From NCBI RefSeq assembly GCF_014805525.1, contig NZ_JACFSZ010000014.1, forward strand, positions 1-64,000: DNA of 64,000 nt. The letters run 5' to 3'. Of the stretch, positions 37,302-44,709 are shown piece after piece. How positions within the stretch are numbered: position 1 is the first letter of the stretch; each line of letters begins with the position of its first letter. A program made the position numbers and the translations under genes. The notes beneath the pieces are model-generated. The model made no database searches. It was not told the DNA's origin and saw only the letters and a list, made by a program, of their open reading frames with translations. Source of the DNA: Rhabdothermincola sediminis. GTDB taxonomy: Bacteria > Actinomycetota > Acidimicrobiia > Acidimicrobiales > Acidimicrobilacustridaceae.

Positions 37302-38164
37302 CAGTGACCTCCACCCCCACCCGTGACACAGTGGGGACCCTCCGCTTCCTGTCCGGTGGTGTTCGTGCCGATCGGCGGTCCCTGGATGACCGTGCCGGTG
37401 TCGACCGTGAGCACCCCACCGGTGACCTCGGTGACGAACCGATCCATTCCCCGGGGGGCCGGGCCACCCTTCTTCTCACCCGCCTGGTTGTACTGCGAGC
37501 CGTGGCAGGGACACTCGAACCACTGGGAGGTCTTGCAGTCAGGCACCCGGCACCCCAGGTGCGGGCACTTCTGGTAGAGGACCGCCAGACCGGCCTCCAT
37601 GCTGTTGAGCACGGGCTGCGGGTAGACGGCCTTCGCCTTGTCGATGGCGGCCTCGGGGTAGTTGGTGATCCACATCCGCCCTTCGGCCACGTAGTAGAAG
37701 CCGTCGTTGGCGTCGACCGCGGCCTTGATGTCCGCGACGTTGCCGACGCGGATCTTCGAGCCGAAGCCGCCCTTGGGCTGGGGCCATAGGAACGCCAGCA
37801 CCGCAGCGCCGAAGCCACTGAGGCCGAGGCCCATCAACAGCACGATGCTGCGGTTGAAGAACTGGCGGCGCGTGACTCCCAGCGTGTCCGGATCGGGCGG
37901 GACGTACGGCGCGAGATCGGCAGCACCCACGGTCGCCAGCTCGGCGCCGCCCCCACGGCGCTCGACCTCCACCGACCGTTCGACCTCGCGGCCGGTAATG
38001 CGGGTCGCTCCGGCCAGCACGGCCGGTTCCCCACGGTCCCGCTTGAGGGTCTCGCGGGAGAGCAAGCCGGTCGCCTCGTCGGTGTCGCGCCGTCTCGCGG
38101 CGGCCACGAGCAGGACCAGCGCGAGGACCACGACGACGGGCACGGCGATGACGAGGGGGTTCAT
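37301..38164 (-). CDS. qcrA: Rieske [2Fe-2S] protein of the bc complex
   Basis: 287 aa. The cluster site is CPHLGC (200-205) and CPCHGS (218-223): C200, H202, C218 and H221 bind the cluster, C205 and C220 form the disulfide. A short N-terminal TM (about 3-22), a 70-residue linker, then VTRRQFFNRS and a second TM (about 106-127) precede the Rieske domain; RR before the TM suggests Tat export. Actinobacterial QcrA normally has three TMs; only two are seen here. It takes electrons from menaquinol and hands them to cytochrome c. Confidence 0.95.
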   Translation of the reverse strand: MNPLVIAVPVVVVLALVLLVAAARRRDTDEATGLLSRETLKRDRGEPAVLAGATRITGREVERSVEVERRGGGAELATVGAADLAPYVPPDPDTLGVTRRQFFNRSIVLLMGLGLSGFGAAVLAFLWPQPKGGFGSKIRVGNVADIKAAVDANDGFYYVAEGRMWITNYPEAAIDKAKAVYPQPVLNSMEAGLAVLYQKCPHLGCRVPDCKTSQWFECPCHGSQYNQAGEKKGGPAPRGMDRFVTEVTGGVLTVDTGTVIQGPPIGTNTTGQEAEGPHCVTGGGGGH

Positions 38165-38204
38165 GACGAGCTCCTCGGGCTACGGCGGTGTGCGGCGACG
38201 ACCA

Positions 38205-38987
38205 TCACAGCTCGAAGTGGAGTCCCTCGGTCCAGGGGGCGACGAAGTTGAAGCCGGGCCCCCGGAAGAACGAGCCGATGATGACCAGCACCGCCCAGAA
38301 CATCATCTGGACCGTGAACAGCGAGATGGCGAACTTGCGGTCCTCGGGCTTGTTGCTGGGGTTGCGGTCCATGAACGGAGCGAGGATCAGCAAGAAGATG
38401 CCCATCCCCGGAATGGTCACCCCCGCGACCATCGGGTGGAACATGGTGAGCAGCTCCTGCAGACCCAGGAAGTACCAGGGCGCCTTGGAGGGGTTGGGGG
38501 TCTGGTTGACGTTCGCCAGCTCCAGCAGTGGCGCGTCCACGAAGATCGAGAACAGCAACGTGAACGCGGTGATCGCCAGCGCGGCGACGAACTCGACGGC
38601 CAGCAGGTGGGGCCACACGTGCACCTTGTCCTGCGGCGTGGCTTTGACGTCCTGGATGGACCCCGCTTTGACCACCGTCAGCAGCCGCTGGGTGTGGCCA
38701 CCGGGGCCGGTGGCCGCGGGAGGTGGGGCCGCGGTGGCCACGGCGGCCGCCGCGGCTGCGGTGGGCGCACCGGCCTCGGCAGCGGCACCGGTGCCCGCGG
38801 TGCGGGCTTTGGCAGCTCGGCTGCGCTCGAGCAGGTGAGCGGGGATCTTGCCGCCGCCGGCTGGTTCACCGGCGGCGGAAGCCTCGGGGGCAGCGGACTC
38901 CGCGCCGGCCTCGGCCGCCTTCTTCTCGGCGGCCTTCTGCCGGGCGGCTTCCGCTCGTTTGCGCAGGTGCTCGGGGATCTCAGTCAT
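38205..38987 (-). CDS. Cytochrome b, C-terminal half (subunit IV-like), with Ala-rich N-terminal extension
   Basis: 260 aa. The C-terminal 150 residues carry three TM helices and NPSKAPWYFLGLQELL, the PEWY-loop region of the Qo site, as in PetD/subunit IV. In front lies a cytoplasmic-looking Ala/Glu/Lys-rich extension of about 100 residues with two copies of a short motif, IPEHLRKRA (4-12) and IPAHLLERSR (48-57), also found at the start of the cytochrome c at 41083. The start ATG 38987 is 17 nt after the b N-half stop. Confidence 0.92.
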   Translation of the reverse strand: MTEIPEHLRKRAEAARQKAAEKKAAEAGAESAAPEASAAGEPAGGGKIPAHLLERSRAAKARTAGTGAAAEAGAPTAAAAAAVATAAPPPAATGPGGHTQRLLTVVKAGSIQDVKATPQDKVHVWPHLLAVEFVAALAITAFTLLFSIFVDAPLLELANVNQTPNPSKAPWYFLGLQELLTMFHPMVAGVTIPGMGIFLLILAPFMDRNPSNKPEDRKFAISLFTVQMMFWAVLVIIGSFFRGPGFNFVAPWTEGLHFEL

Positions 38988-39004
38988 GGCAACTCGCTGT
39001 CGGC

Positions 39005-39790
39005 CTAGAGGGGCCCGGAGATACCACCGTCCTTGCGGACCCTCCAGAAGTGGATGGCCAGGAAGATGACGGTGACGAACGGGACGAACAACACGTGCAG
39101 CACATACCACCGCAACAAGGTGTCGGTGCCGATCTCACGACCGCCGAGCAGCACGAACCGGACCTGGTCGCCGAACACCGGCGTGTAGCCCATCATGTTC
39201 GTGCCCACGGTGACCGCCCACAGCGCCAGCTGATCCCACGGGAGCAGGTAGCCCGTGAACGAGAGCAGCAAGGTGAGCGTGAGCAGGATCACGCCGATCA
39301 CCCAGTTGAACTCCCGGGGCGGCTTGTAGGCGCCGTGGTAGAAGACCCGAGCCATGTGCAGGAACACCGAGAGCACCATCAGGTGCGCCCCCCACCGGTG
39401 CATGTTCCGGACCAGCAGCCCGAAGGTCACCGAGGTCTGCAGGGTGTAGATGTCGTTCCACGCCTGCGCCGCGGTGGGCCGGTAGAAGAACATCAGGAAG
39501 ATGCCGGTGATCGTGAGCAGGATGAACAGGAAGAAGCTCAGACCACCCAGGCACAGGGTGTAGCTGACCTTCACCGCATGCCGCTTCACCTTCACCGGGT
39601 GAAGGTGGTACAGCACGCTGTTCATGATCACGTACGAGCGGTTGCGGGGGCTGTCGGTGTAGCCCTTGCGGAACACCGAACCCGGCCGGAAGATCGCGTT
39701 CCACGCCTGGGAGCCCTGCACCTGATCGGTCAGGTCCGAAACCTTCTTGGCGATCTTGCTCTCGCCCGGTCGACCCATCGTCTTGGCCAC
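39005..39790 (-). CDS. qcrB: Cytochrome b, N-terminal half (b6-like), haem-binding
   Basis: 261 aa from the GTG at 39790 (AGGGAG six bases upstream). Four TM helices with the two His pairs that hold the b haems: MHRWGAHLMVLSVFLH (spacing H-x13-H) and HVLFVPFVTVIFLAIH. LTGYLLPWDQLALWAVTVGT marks the Qo helix cd region. Splitting cytochrome b into a b6-like and a subunit IV-like protein is the b6f/Bacillus arrangement, unlike the single long QcrB of Mycobacterium. Confidence 0.94.
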   Translation of the reverse strand: MAKTMGRPGESKIAKKVSDLTDQVQGSQAWNAIFRPGSVFRKGYTDSPRNRSYVIMNSVLYHLHPVKVKRHAVKVSYTLCLGGLSFFLFILLTITGIFLMFFYRPTAAQAWNDIYTLQTSVTFGLLVRNMHRWGAHLMVLSVFLHMARVFYHGAYKPPREFNWVIGVILLTLTLLLSFTGYLLPWDQLALWAVTVGTNMMGYTPVFGDQVRFVLLGGREIGTDTLLRWYVLHVLFVPFVTVIFLAIHFWRVRKDGGISGPL

Positions 39791-39853
39791 GGCTACTCCC
39801 TGTCTCCTCGGGCCCCGTCGTACGTGCACTCGCTCGTTGCCGTCATCGCCGCC

Positions 39854-40270
39854 CTACCCCAGTCGCATCCCGTAGCCGTAGCCGTGCGAGTTCGTGCGCT
39901 GGTGCGGATCGCCCTCAGCGGGAGGATCACCGATCTTGCCCAGGATGATGACCCCGGTCGGGCAACGATCCACGCACAGTGCGCAGCGGGTGCACACGTC
40001 ATCGTCGATGGTGAAGATGACGTGGTCGCGAGGGTCGGTGCCCGGCTGCTCGGTGCCCACGGCCTCCGCGATGGCATCGGGACGCACCATGTGGATGCAC
40101 TTCCACGGGCAGATGTCGACGCAGCCCTCGCACATGATGCACTCGGACTGGTCGATGTGGATGAATTGCTTCGGCTTGACCGCCCTCGACAACCAGGCCG
40201 CGTCGACCTCCTGCAGGACGTAGTCGTCACGGAACTCCGGCATCGGTGGGTTGGCGTCGGTCTTGGCCAT
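39854..40270 (-). CDS. 2x[4Fe-4S] ferredoxin-like protein in the bc operon
   Basis: 138 aa. Two complete cluster motifs: CIMCEGCVDICP (C44, C47, C50, C54) and CTRCALCVDRCP (C93, C96, C99, C103), plus an extra C58. A 40-residue N-terminal segment and a His/Gly tail flank them. It has no TM helix. It lies 4 nt after the membrane protein gene and 63 nt before cytochrome b. Classical bc1 complexes have no such subunit; it might bring electrons to or from the quinol complex or serve the NADH-module-free complex I. That is inference from position. Confidence 0.85.
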   Translation of the reverse strand: MAKTDANPPMPEFRDDYVLQEVDAAWLSRAVKPKQFIHIDQSECIMCEGCVDICPWKCIHMVRPDAIAEAVGTEQPGTDPRDHVIFTIDDDVCTRCALCVDRCPTGVIILGKIGDPPAEGDPHQRTNSHGYGYGMRLG

Positions 40271-40274
40271 ACCC

Positions 40275-40724
40275 TCACCCCTTCCTGACCAGCGGCCGGC
40301 CGTAGTCGGACGTGGCGAGCTCGCGAGCGGCGGCCTCGGCTCGCTTGGAGCGATCGTTCCACCACGCCCACAGGAAGATGTTGAGGCCGAGGAACACCAC
40401 GTAGATGCCCACGACGATCAGGTCGCGGATCACCTGGTAGTTGAGCGTGAACGGGAGCGACCCGCCCAGCGCCTGCGGCTTGAGGATGTCGCCGGGCCCG
40501 TACACGAGGTTGTCGGGCCGCCAGTTGAGCTCGTTGTCGGCCCAGGTGAGCCACAGGTGCGGAACCATGCCGTACACCCAGAACATGATGGCGAAGACGT
40601 ACACCCCCGCCACGATCGCTTCGCCCCAGGTGATCGGGGTGCCCGGCGGGCGTCGCTTTGCCACCGGGAAGACCAACGCCACGAGGGCGGCGGTCACCAG
40701 AAGCGATGCAACGAACGCAACCAC
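40275..40724 (-). CDS. Small membrane protein, first gene of the bc/complex I operon
   Basis: 149 aa with three likely TM helices (about 2-21, 35-57, 101-122) and a basic C-terminal tail. Aromatic residues are dense in FWVYGMVPHLWLTWADNE. I know no function. The GTG at 40724 has AGGAGGT with a 9-nt spacing. It opens the roughly 33-kb co-directional run and is preceded by a palindromic operator-like site. Confidence 0.8.
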   Translation of the reverse strand: MVAFVASLLVTAALVALVFPVAKRRPPGTPITWGEAIVAGVYVFAIMFWVYGMVPHLWLTWADNELNWRPDNLVYGPGDILKPQALGGSLPFTLNYQVIRDLIVVGIYVVFLGLNIFLWAWWNDRSKRAEAAARELATSDYGRPLVRKG

Positions 40725-40753
40725 GTGGTGGTGACCTCCTCGTCAGCCCGGCT

Positions 40754-40769
40754 CGTGAAACTTCTCACA
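40754..40769 (-). promoter_or_regulatory. CRP/GlxR-like operator TGTGA-N6-TCACG
   Basis: Minus strand: TGTGAGAAGTTTCACG, a 16-bp near-palindrome matching the TGTGA-N6-TCACA consensus of CRP-family proteins. It lies about 30 nt before the bc operon start. If TAGTAT just upstream is the -10, the site covers the transcription start, which suggests repression; an activating role on the divergent gene is the alternative. The same half sites occur at 56983. Confidence 0.55.
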
Positions 40770-40775
40770 ATACTA
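40770..40775 (-). promoter_or_regulatory. Candidate -10 (TAGTAT) of the bc/complex I operon
   Basis: TAGTAT on the minus strand, directly upstream of the palindrome, about 46 nt before the GTG. No convincing -35 was seen upstream in the G/C-rich DNA. Confidence 0.4.
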
Positions 40776-41082
40776 GTGGGGCCTCTGCGCTCGACGGATC
40801 GGTCGGGGAACGCAGAGCGCGTGACGACTGTGTTTAGCACGCCCCCGTCGAAGCGAGCACATCGACGCAGGGGGTCGCTCCACCCCTCGTTCCGAGCGCG
40901 CAGAACATCGCCCGCCGGCTGCCCCCACCGCACTCCCCGAGCGGGTCTGGGGACGTTCATGCACTTGGCTCTCCGCGGCGTGCATCGCGTAGGGTGGCGC
41001 GGTTCCGTTCCCGAGTCGATGAGCGGGCACGCGAACGGCACCGAACACGCCTGCCGGAGATCACCCCGCGAGGAGCTTCGCC

Positions 41083-41925
41083 GTGACCGAAGTACCCGAG
41101 CACCTGCTCAAGCGCTCTCGAGACCGCCGCGCCGCGCTCGGACTCGGCGGCGAGGGAGGAGGCGAGGCCGCGACCCCCGCCGCGCCGGCTGCAGGTGCCG
41201 AGGTCGAGCCCGCCACCCCCACCGCGGCGGCGAAGCCCGCGGCCGCGGCACCGGCCGAGGTCGAACCGACCCCGCCGGAGCCGCTCCCCCCCTACGTCGA
41301 AGCGGCGCTGACCCGCAAGCGCATCCCGTTCTGGGCCATGCCGGTGCTGGCCATCCTCCCGGTGTGGGCCATCCTCTATGCGGGATCCCTCTCCCCGGCG
41401 AAGGTCGGCCAGGTCAGCCAGCTCGACCTCGGTGCACAGGTCTACGCCGCCCGCTGCGCGAGCTGCCACGGCGGTGGCGGCGGCGGCGGGGTCGGCCGCC
41501 CCCTGGCGGGGGGCGAGGTGCTCAAGACGTTCCCCGACATCGAGTCCATGCTCGAATTCGTCGCCATCGGCTCCGACGGCATCGGCATCGGCAACGGCTA
41601 CGGCGACCCCAACCGCGAGGGTGGCCAGCACATCGCCGGCTCCTACAACGGCAACAAGATGCCTGCCTTCGGTGAGGTGCTGACCGACACCGAGCTGTTC
41701 GCGGTGGTGCGCCACGAGCGCGAGACCCTCTCGGGCGAGAAGCTCGAGGGGCAGGCTGCGGGCCCGGACGGGACCCGGCTCACCAGCAACGGCAAGCCCT
41801 ACCTCGATGCCGCGGGGCAGCTCGTGACCCCCGATGGCCAGCCCCTGCTCGACGCCTCCGGCAAGCTCACCATCGAGATCGCGCAGGGCTCCCCGGCCGA
41901 ACCGGGACAGCCTTCGGGCCGCTAG
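41083..41925 (+). CDS. Membrane-anchored monohaem cytochrome c with a low-complexity cytoplasmic N-terminus
   Basis: 280 aa. Residues 1-75 are Ala/Pro/Glu-rich and begin with TEVPEHLLKRSRDRR, a motif shared with the cytochrome b C-half. One TM (about 82-100) leads to a cytochrome c domain with CASCH (125-129), a Gly-run, and the likely axial Met in NKMPAFGE. The last 50 residues contain an imperfect duplication (NGKPYLDAAGQLVT then DGQPLLDASGKLT). GTG start with GAGGAG eight bases upstream. It probably accepts electrons from the bc complex, although no oxidase is in the window. Confidence 0.88.
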   Translation: MTEVPEHLLKRSRDRRAALGLGGEGGGEAATPAAPAAGAEVEPATPTAAAKPAAAAPAEVEPTPPEPLPPYVEAALTRKRIPFWAMPVLAILPVWAILYAGSLSPAKVGQVSQLDLGAQVYAARCASCHGGGGGGGVGRPLAGGEVLKTFPDIESMLEFVAIGSDGIGIGNGYGDPNREGGQHIAGSYNGNKMPAFGEVLTDTELFAVVRHERETLSGEKLEGQAAGPDGTRLTSNGKPYLDAAGQLVTPDGQPLLDASGKLTIEIAQGSPAEPGQPSGR

Positions 41926-41995
41926 GCGCACCTCCTGCCGATGCGGGCATCGCTGGTCGGCCCGCTCGGGTGGAGCCACTCTCACGCGGCGACCC

Positions 41996-42001
41996 TACGC
42001 T
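41996..42001 (+). promoter_or_regulatory. Candidate -10 (TACGCT) of a leaderless reductase gene
   Basis: TACGCT ends 7 nt before the GTG at 42009 and no SD is present. It supports GTG 42009 as the real start rather than in-frame codons further upstream. Confidence 0.45.
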
Positions 42002-42008
42002 GGCCGAT

Positions 42009-43265
42009 GTGAGCGCAGACCATCGCTACGACGCCCTCGTGATCGGCGGTGGCCCCGCGGGAGCCGCCAGCGCCTACTGGCTCGCCCAGGCCGGCCACGA
42101 CGTCGTCGTGGTCGAGAAGAAGACCTTCCCCCGCGACAAGACCTGTGGGGACGGGCTCACCCCACGGGCGGTCCGGCAACTCACCGACATGGGTTTGGCC
42201 GAGCAGCTGGCCGGCTACCACCGCTACGACGGTCTGCGCGCCATCGCTCACGGCGTGACCCTGGAGCTCGCCTGGCCCGAACATCCCTCATACCCCTCGT
42301 ACGGATACGTCGTGCGCCGTCGTGAACTCGACCAGCTCGTCGCCGACGCCGCGGTGAAGGCGGGCGCGACCCTGCGCACCGGCACCGAAGCACTCGAGCC
42401 GCTGCTGCGTGACGGGCTGGTCGTCGGGGCGGTGGTGCGGGACACCGAGCGCGACGTCACCGAGCAAGTGCGGGCCCGCTACGTGGTCGTCGCCGACGGA
42501 GCGAACTCGCGCTTCGGCCGGGCACTCGGCACGTCCCGCCGCCGCTCCTGGCCCCAGGGCATGGCCATCCGCGGCTACTACGAGAGCCCGCGCCACGACG
42601 ACCCCTGGATCGAGAGCGCACTCGACCTGCATGACCGCAACGGCAACTCGCTGCCGGGCTACGGCTGGATCTTCCCGGTGGGCGACGGCGAGATCAACGT
42701 CGGCATCGGTCTGCTGTCGACCTTCCGGGACTTCAAGTCGGTCAACACCACGCACATCCTCGACGAGTTCGCCGCCACCGCGCCCGCCTACTGGGGCATC
42801 TCCCCCGAGACCGCCACGCGCCCCCCGACCGGGGGGCGGCTCCCCATGGGAGGCTCGATCGAACCGAAGGTGGGCCCGACCTGGATCGTCGTCGGCGACG
42901 CCGCCGGGTCGATCAACCCGTTCAACGGCGAAGGGATCGACTACGCATACGAGACCGGCCGGCTCGCCGCCGGCCTGCTCGACGAGGCGCTCACCACCGG
43001 GGACGGCATGGCGCTGCAGCGCTACCCCGGCCTGCTCGACGCGGAGTACGGCCTGTACTTCAAGGTGGCGCGGCTGTTCGCGAGGGTGATCGGCCAGCCG
43101 GCGCTGATGAGGGAGCTGACCCGCGCCGGCATGCAGTCACGAACCCTGATGGAGTGGGTGCTGCGCATCATGGCCAACCTCCTGCGCGACGACGAGGTGG
43201 GCCCCGCCGAGATGGCCTATCGGGCTGCGGCCGTGATCGCCCGGGTGATCCCCGAGCGCGGCTGA
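42009..43265 (+). CDS. FAD-dependent geranylgeranyl-reductase family protein (MenJ-like menaquinone reductase)
   Basis: 418 aa from the GTG at 42009, which places the dinucleotide motif VIGGGPAGAASAYWLAQAG at the very N-terminus. KTCGDGLTPRAV and GWIFPVGDGEINVGIG, with VGDAAGSINPFNGEGIDYA near residue 300, are the family pattern. Members saturate isoprenoid double bonds of chlorophyll precursors, archaeal lipids or, for actinobacterial MenJ, one unit of menaquinone. Its place next to the respiratory operon favours menaquinone as substrate. Confidence 0.85.
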   Translation: MSADHRYDALVIGGGPAGAASAYWLAQAGHDVVVVEKKTFPRDKTCGDGLTPRAVRQLTDMGLAEQLAGYHRYDGLRAIAHGVTLELAWPEHPSYPSYGYVVRRRELDQLVADAAVKAGATLRTGTEALEPLLRDGLVVGAVVRDTERDVTEQVRARYVVVADGANSRFGRALGTSRRRSWPQGMAIRGYYESPRHDDPWIESALDLHDRNGNSLPGYGWIFPVGDGEINVGIGLLSTFRDFKSVNTTHILDEFAATAPAYWGISPETATRPPTGGRLPMGGSIEPKVGPTWIVVGDAAGSINPFNGEGIDYAYETGRLAAGLLDEALTTGDGMALQRYPGLLDAEYGLYFKVARLFARVIGQPALMRELTRAGMQSRTLMEWVLRIMANLLRDDEVGPAEMAYRAAAVIARVIPERG

Positions 43266-43299
43266 ACCCGGGCCGGTGAACGCCCAGCGGGTGGGGGCG

Positions 43300-44709
43300 T
43301 CAGTCCACCAACGGCTCGTGCCAGCCGCCGAACGGCGCGGCGAGTGCCTCGGCCTCGGGCGGCCCCCACGTGCCGGGGTCGTAGAGGCGCAACCGCGGCG
43401 GCCACTTGAGCAGGTCGTCGACGATCCGCCACTGCTCATCGACGCTGTCAGCCCGCCCGAAGCGGCGGGCGTCGCCTTCCATCGCGTCCTCCAGCAGCCG
43501 CTCGTAGGGTTCCTCCGGGGTGCCGAAGAGCCTCTCCTCGGTCACCTCGAGGTCGACCGCGTGGGTGAGCAGCCGATCGCCCGGCGTCTTGGCGTGCACC
43601 TGCAGGAGGATCCCGCCGACACGTCCCAGACGGAACCGCAGGTGGTTGGGGTGCGGGACGGCAGCAGCGGCGTCACCGAAGAGCATGCGGGGCGGGGCCT
43701 TGAACTCGACGATGGCCTCCGTCGCGGTCACCGGGAGGTGCTTGCCGGTGCGGATGAGCCACGGCACCCCCGACCACCGCCACGAGTCGATCTCGAAGCG
43801 CAGCGCCACGAACGTCTCGGTATCCGAGCCTGGGGCCACGCCCGGCTCGTCCGCGTAGCCCCGGTACTGGCCGCGGACCACCGACACCGGGTCGAACGCC
43901 TCGATCTGGCGGAACACTTTCACCTTCTCGTCGCGCAACGCGTCCGCGTCGGCCGCCACCGGTGGTTCCATGGCCAGCAGGGCCACGATCTCGAGCAGGT
44001 GGTTCTGCATCACGTCGCGGATCGCCCCCGCGGTGTCGTAGAACTTCGCCCGTCCCGCGGTGCCGAAGTCCTCGGCCAGGGTGATCTGGATGTTGGAGAT
44101 GAAGTTGCGGTTCCAGATCGGCTCGAGCATCGAGTTGGCGAAGCGGAAGACCAGCAGGTTCTCGATGCCGTCCTTGCCGAGGAAGTGGTCAATGCGGAAC
44201 ACCGCCTCCTCGGGGAACGCCCGGCGCAGCACCTCGTTCAACGCCCGCGCGCTGTCGCGGTCCCGGCCGAAGGGCTTCTCGACCACGACCTTGGCCCCCT
44301 CGTTGACCCCGACCCGGTGCAGACCCTCGACCACGTCGTCGAACAAAGCCGGCGGGATGGCGAGGTAGAACAGCGGGTGGCGGGCGCCGTCCAGCCGCCG
44401 CCGGAGCTCGTCGAACGTCGAGGGCTCCCGGTAGTCCCCGCTCACGTAGCACAGCCGCTCCGAGATCCTGGACCACACCGCCTCGTCGATCTCGCCGCGA
44501 GCGGCGATGGACTCGTGCGCAACCCGCCGCAGGTCGTCGTCGCCCCAGGGCGACGACGCCACCCCGACGATCGGGAACTCGACCACCCCCCGCCGGGCCC
44601 GCGCGGAGGCGGCGGGGGCGAGGGTGGGCCGGGCGAGGTCACCCGTCGCGCCGAACAGGACCAGCGCGTCCGTGGGCTCGTCGGCGCCGGCGCCCACCAT
44701 CGAGCTCAT
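43300..44709 (-). CDS. zwf: Glucose-6-phosphate dehydrogenase-like protein with altered N-terminal motif
   Basis: 469 aa. It oxidises glucose 6-phosphate to the lactone in the pentose phosphate pathway. The substrate-binding FRIDHFLGK and the later IRTGKHLP are intact, and FGATGDLA starts the NADP fold. The following stretch is odd: [13 protein letters not shown] replaces the usual GDLA(K/R)RKLxPA, so the lysine equivalent to K21 of the Leuconostoc enzyme, which contacts substrate, is T29. No single indel restores the normal motif. Its ATG overlaps the hemL stop (ATGA). Confidence 0.88.
   Translation of the reverse strand: MSSMVGAGADEPTDALVLFGATGDLARPTLAPAASARARRGVVEFPIVGVASSPWGDDDLRRVAHESIAARGEIDEAVWSRISERLCYVSGDYREPSTFDELRRRLDGARHPLFYLAIPPALFDDVVEGLHRVGVNEGAKVVVEKPFGRDRDSARALNEVLRRAFPEEAVFRIDHFLGKDGIENLLVFRFANSMLEPIWNRNFISNIQITLAEDFGTAGRAKFYDTAGAIRDVMQNHLLEIVALLAMEPPVAADADALRDEKVKVFRQIEAFDPVSVVRGQYRGYADEPGVAPGSDTETFVALRFEIDSWRWSGVPWLIRTGKHLPVTATEAIVEFKAPPRMLFGDAAAAVPHPNHLRFRLGRVGGILLQVHAKTPGDRLLTHAVDLEVTEERLFGTPEEPYERLLEDAMEGDARRFGRADSVDEQWRIVDDLLKWPPRLRLYDPGTWGPPEAEALAAPFGGWHEPLVD

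Larger units (their letters stand above)
40725..41082. promoter_or_regulatory. 358-nt divergent control region between the bc operon and the cytochrome c gene
   Basis: It holds the SD of the bc operon (40734-40740), a TGTGA-N6-TCACG palindrome (40754-40769), a minus-strand TAGTAT (40770-40775) that could be a -10, a plus-strand TAGGGT (40990-40995) about 90 nt before the cytochrome c start, and that gene's SD GAGGAG. The middle part (40800-40980) contains no gene that I can support. Confidence 0.6.

Noticed and set aside
40800-40980. Small coding regions in the divergent bc/cytochrome c gap
   Set aside because: Open frames exist on both strands but none has a start with an SD, a recognisable sequence or family-like composition.
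44600-44650. Frameshift in zwf causing the odd [10 protein letters not shown] segment
   Set aside because: The other two frames do not restore RKLxPA and the segment aligns without gaps, so a substitution is more likely than a shift.
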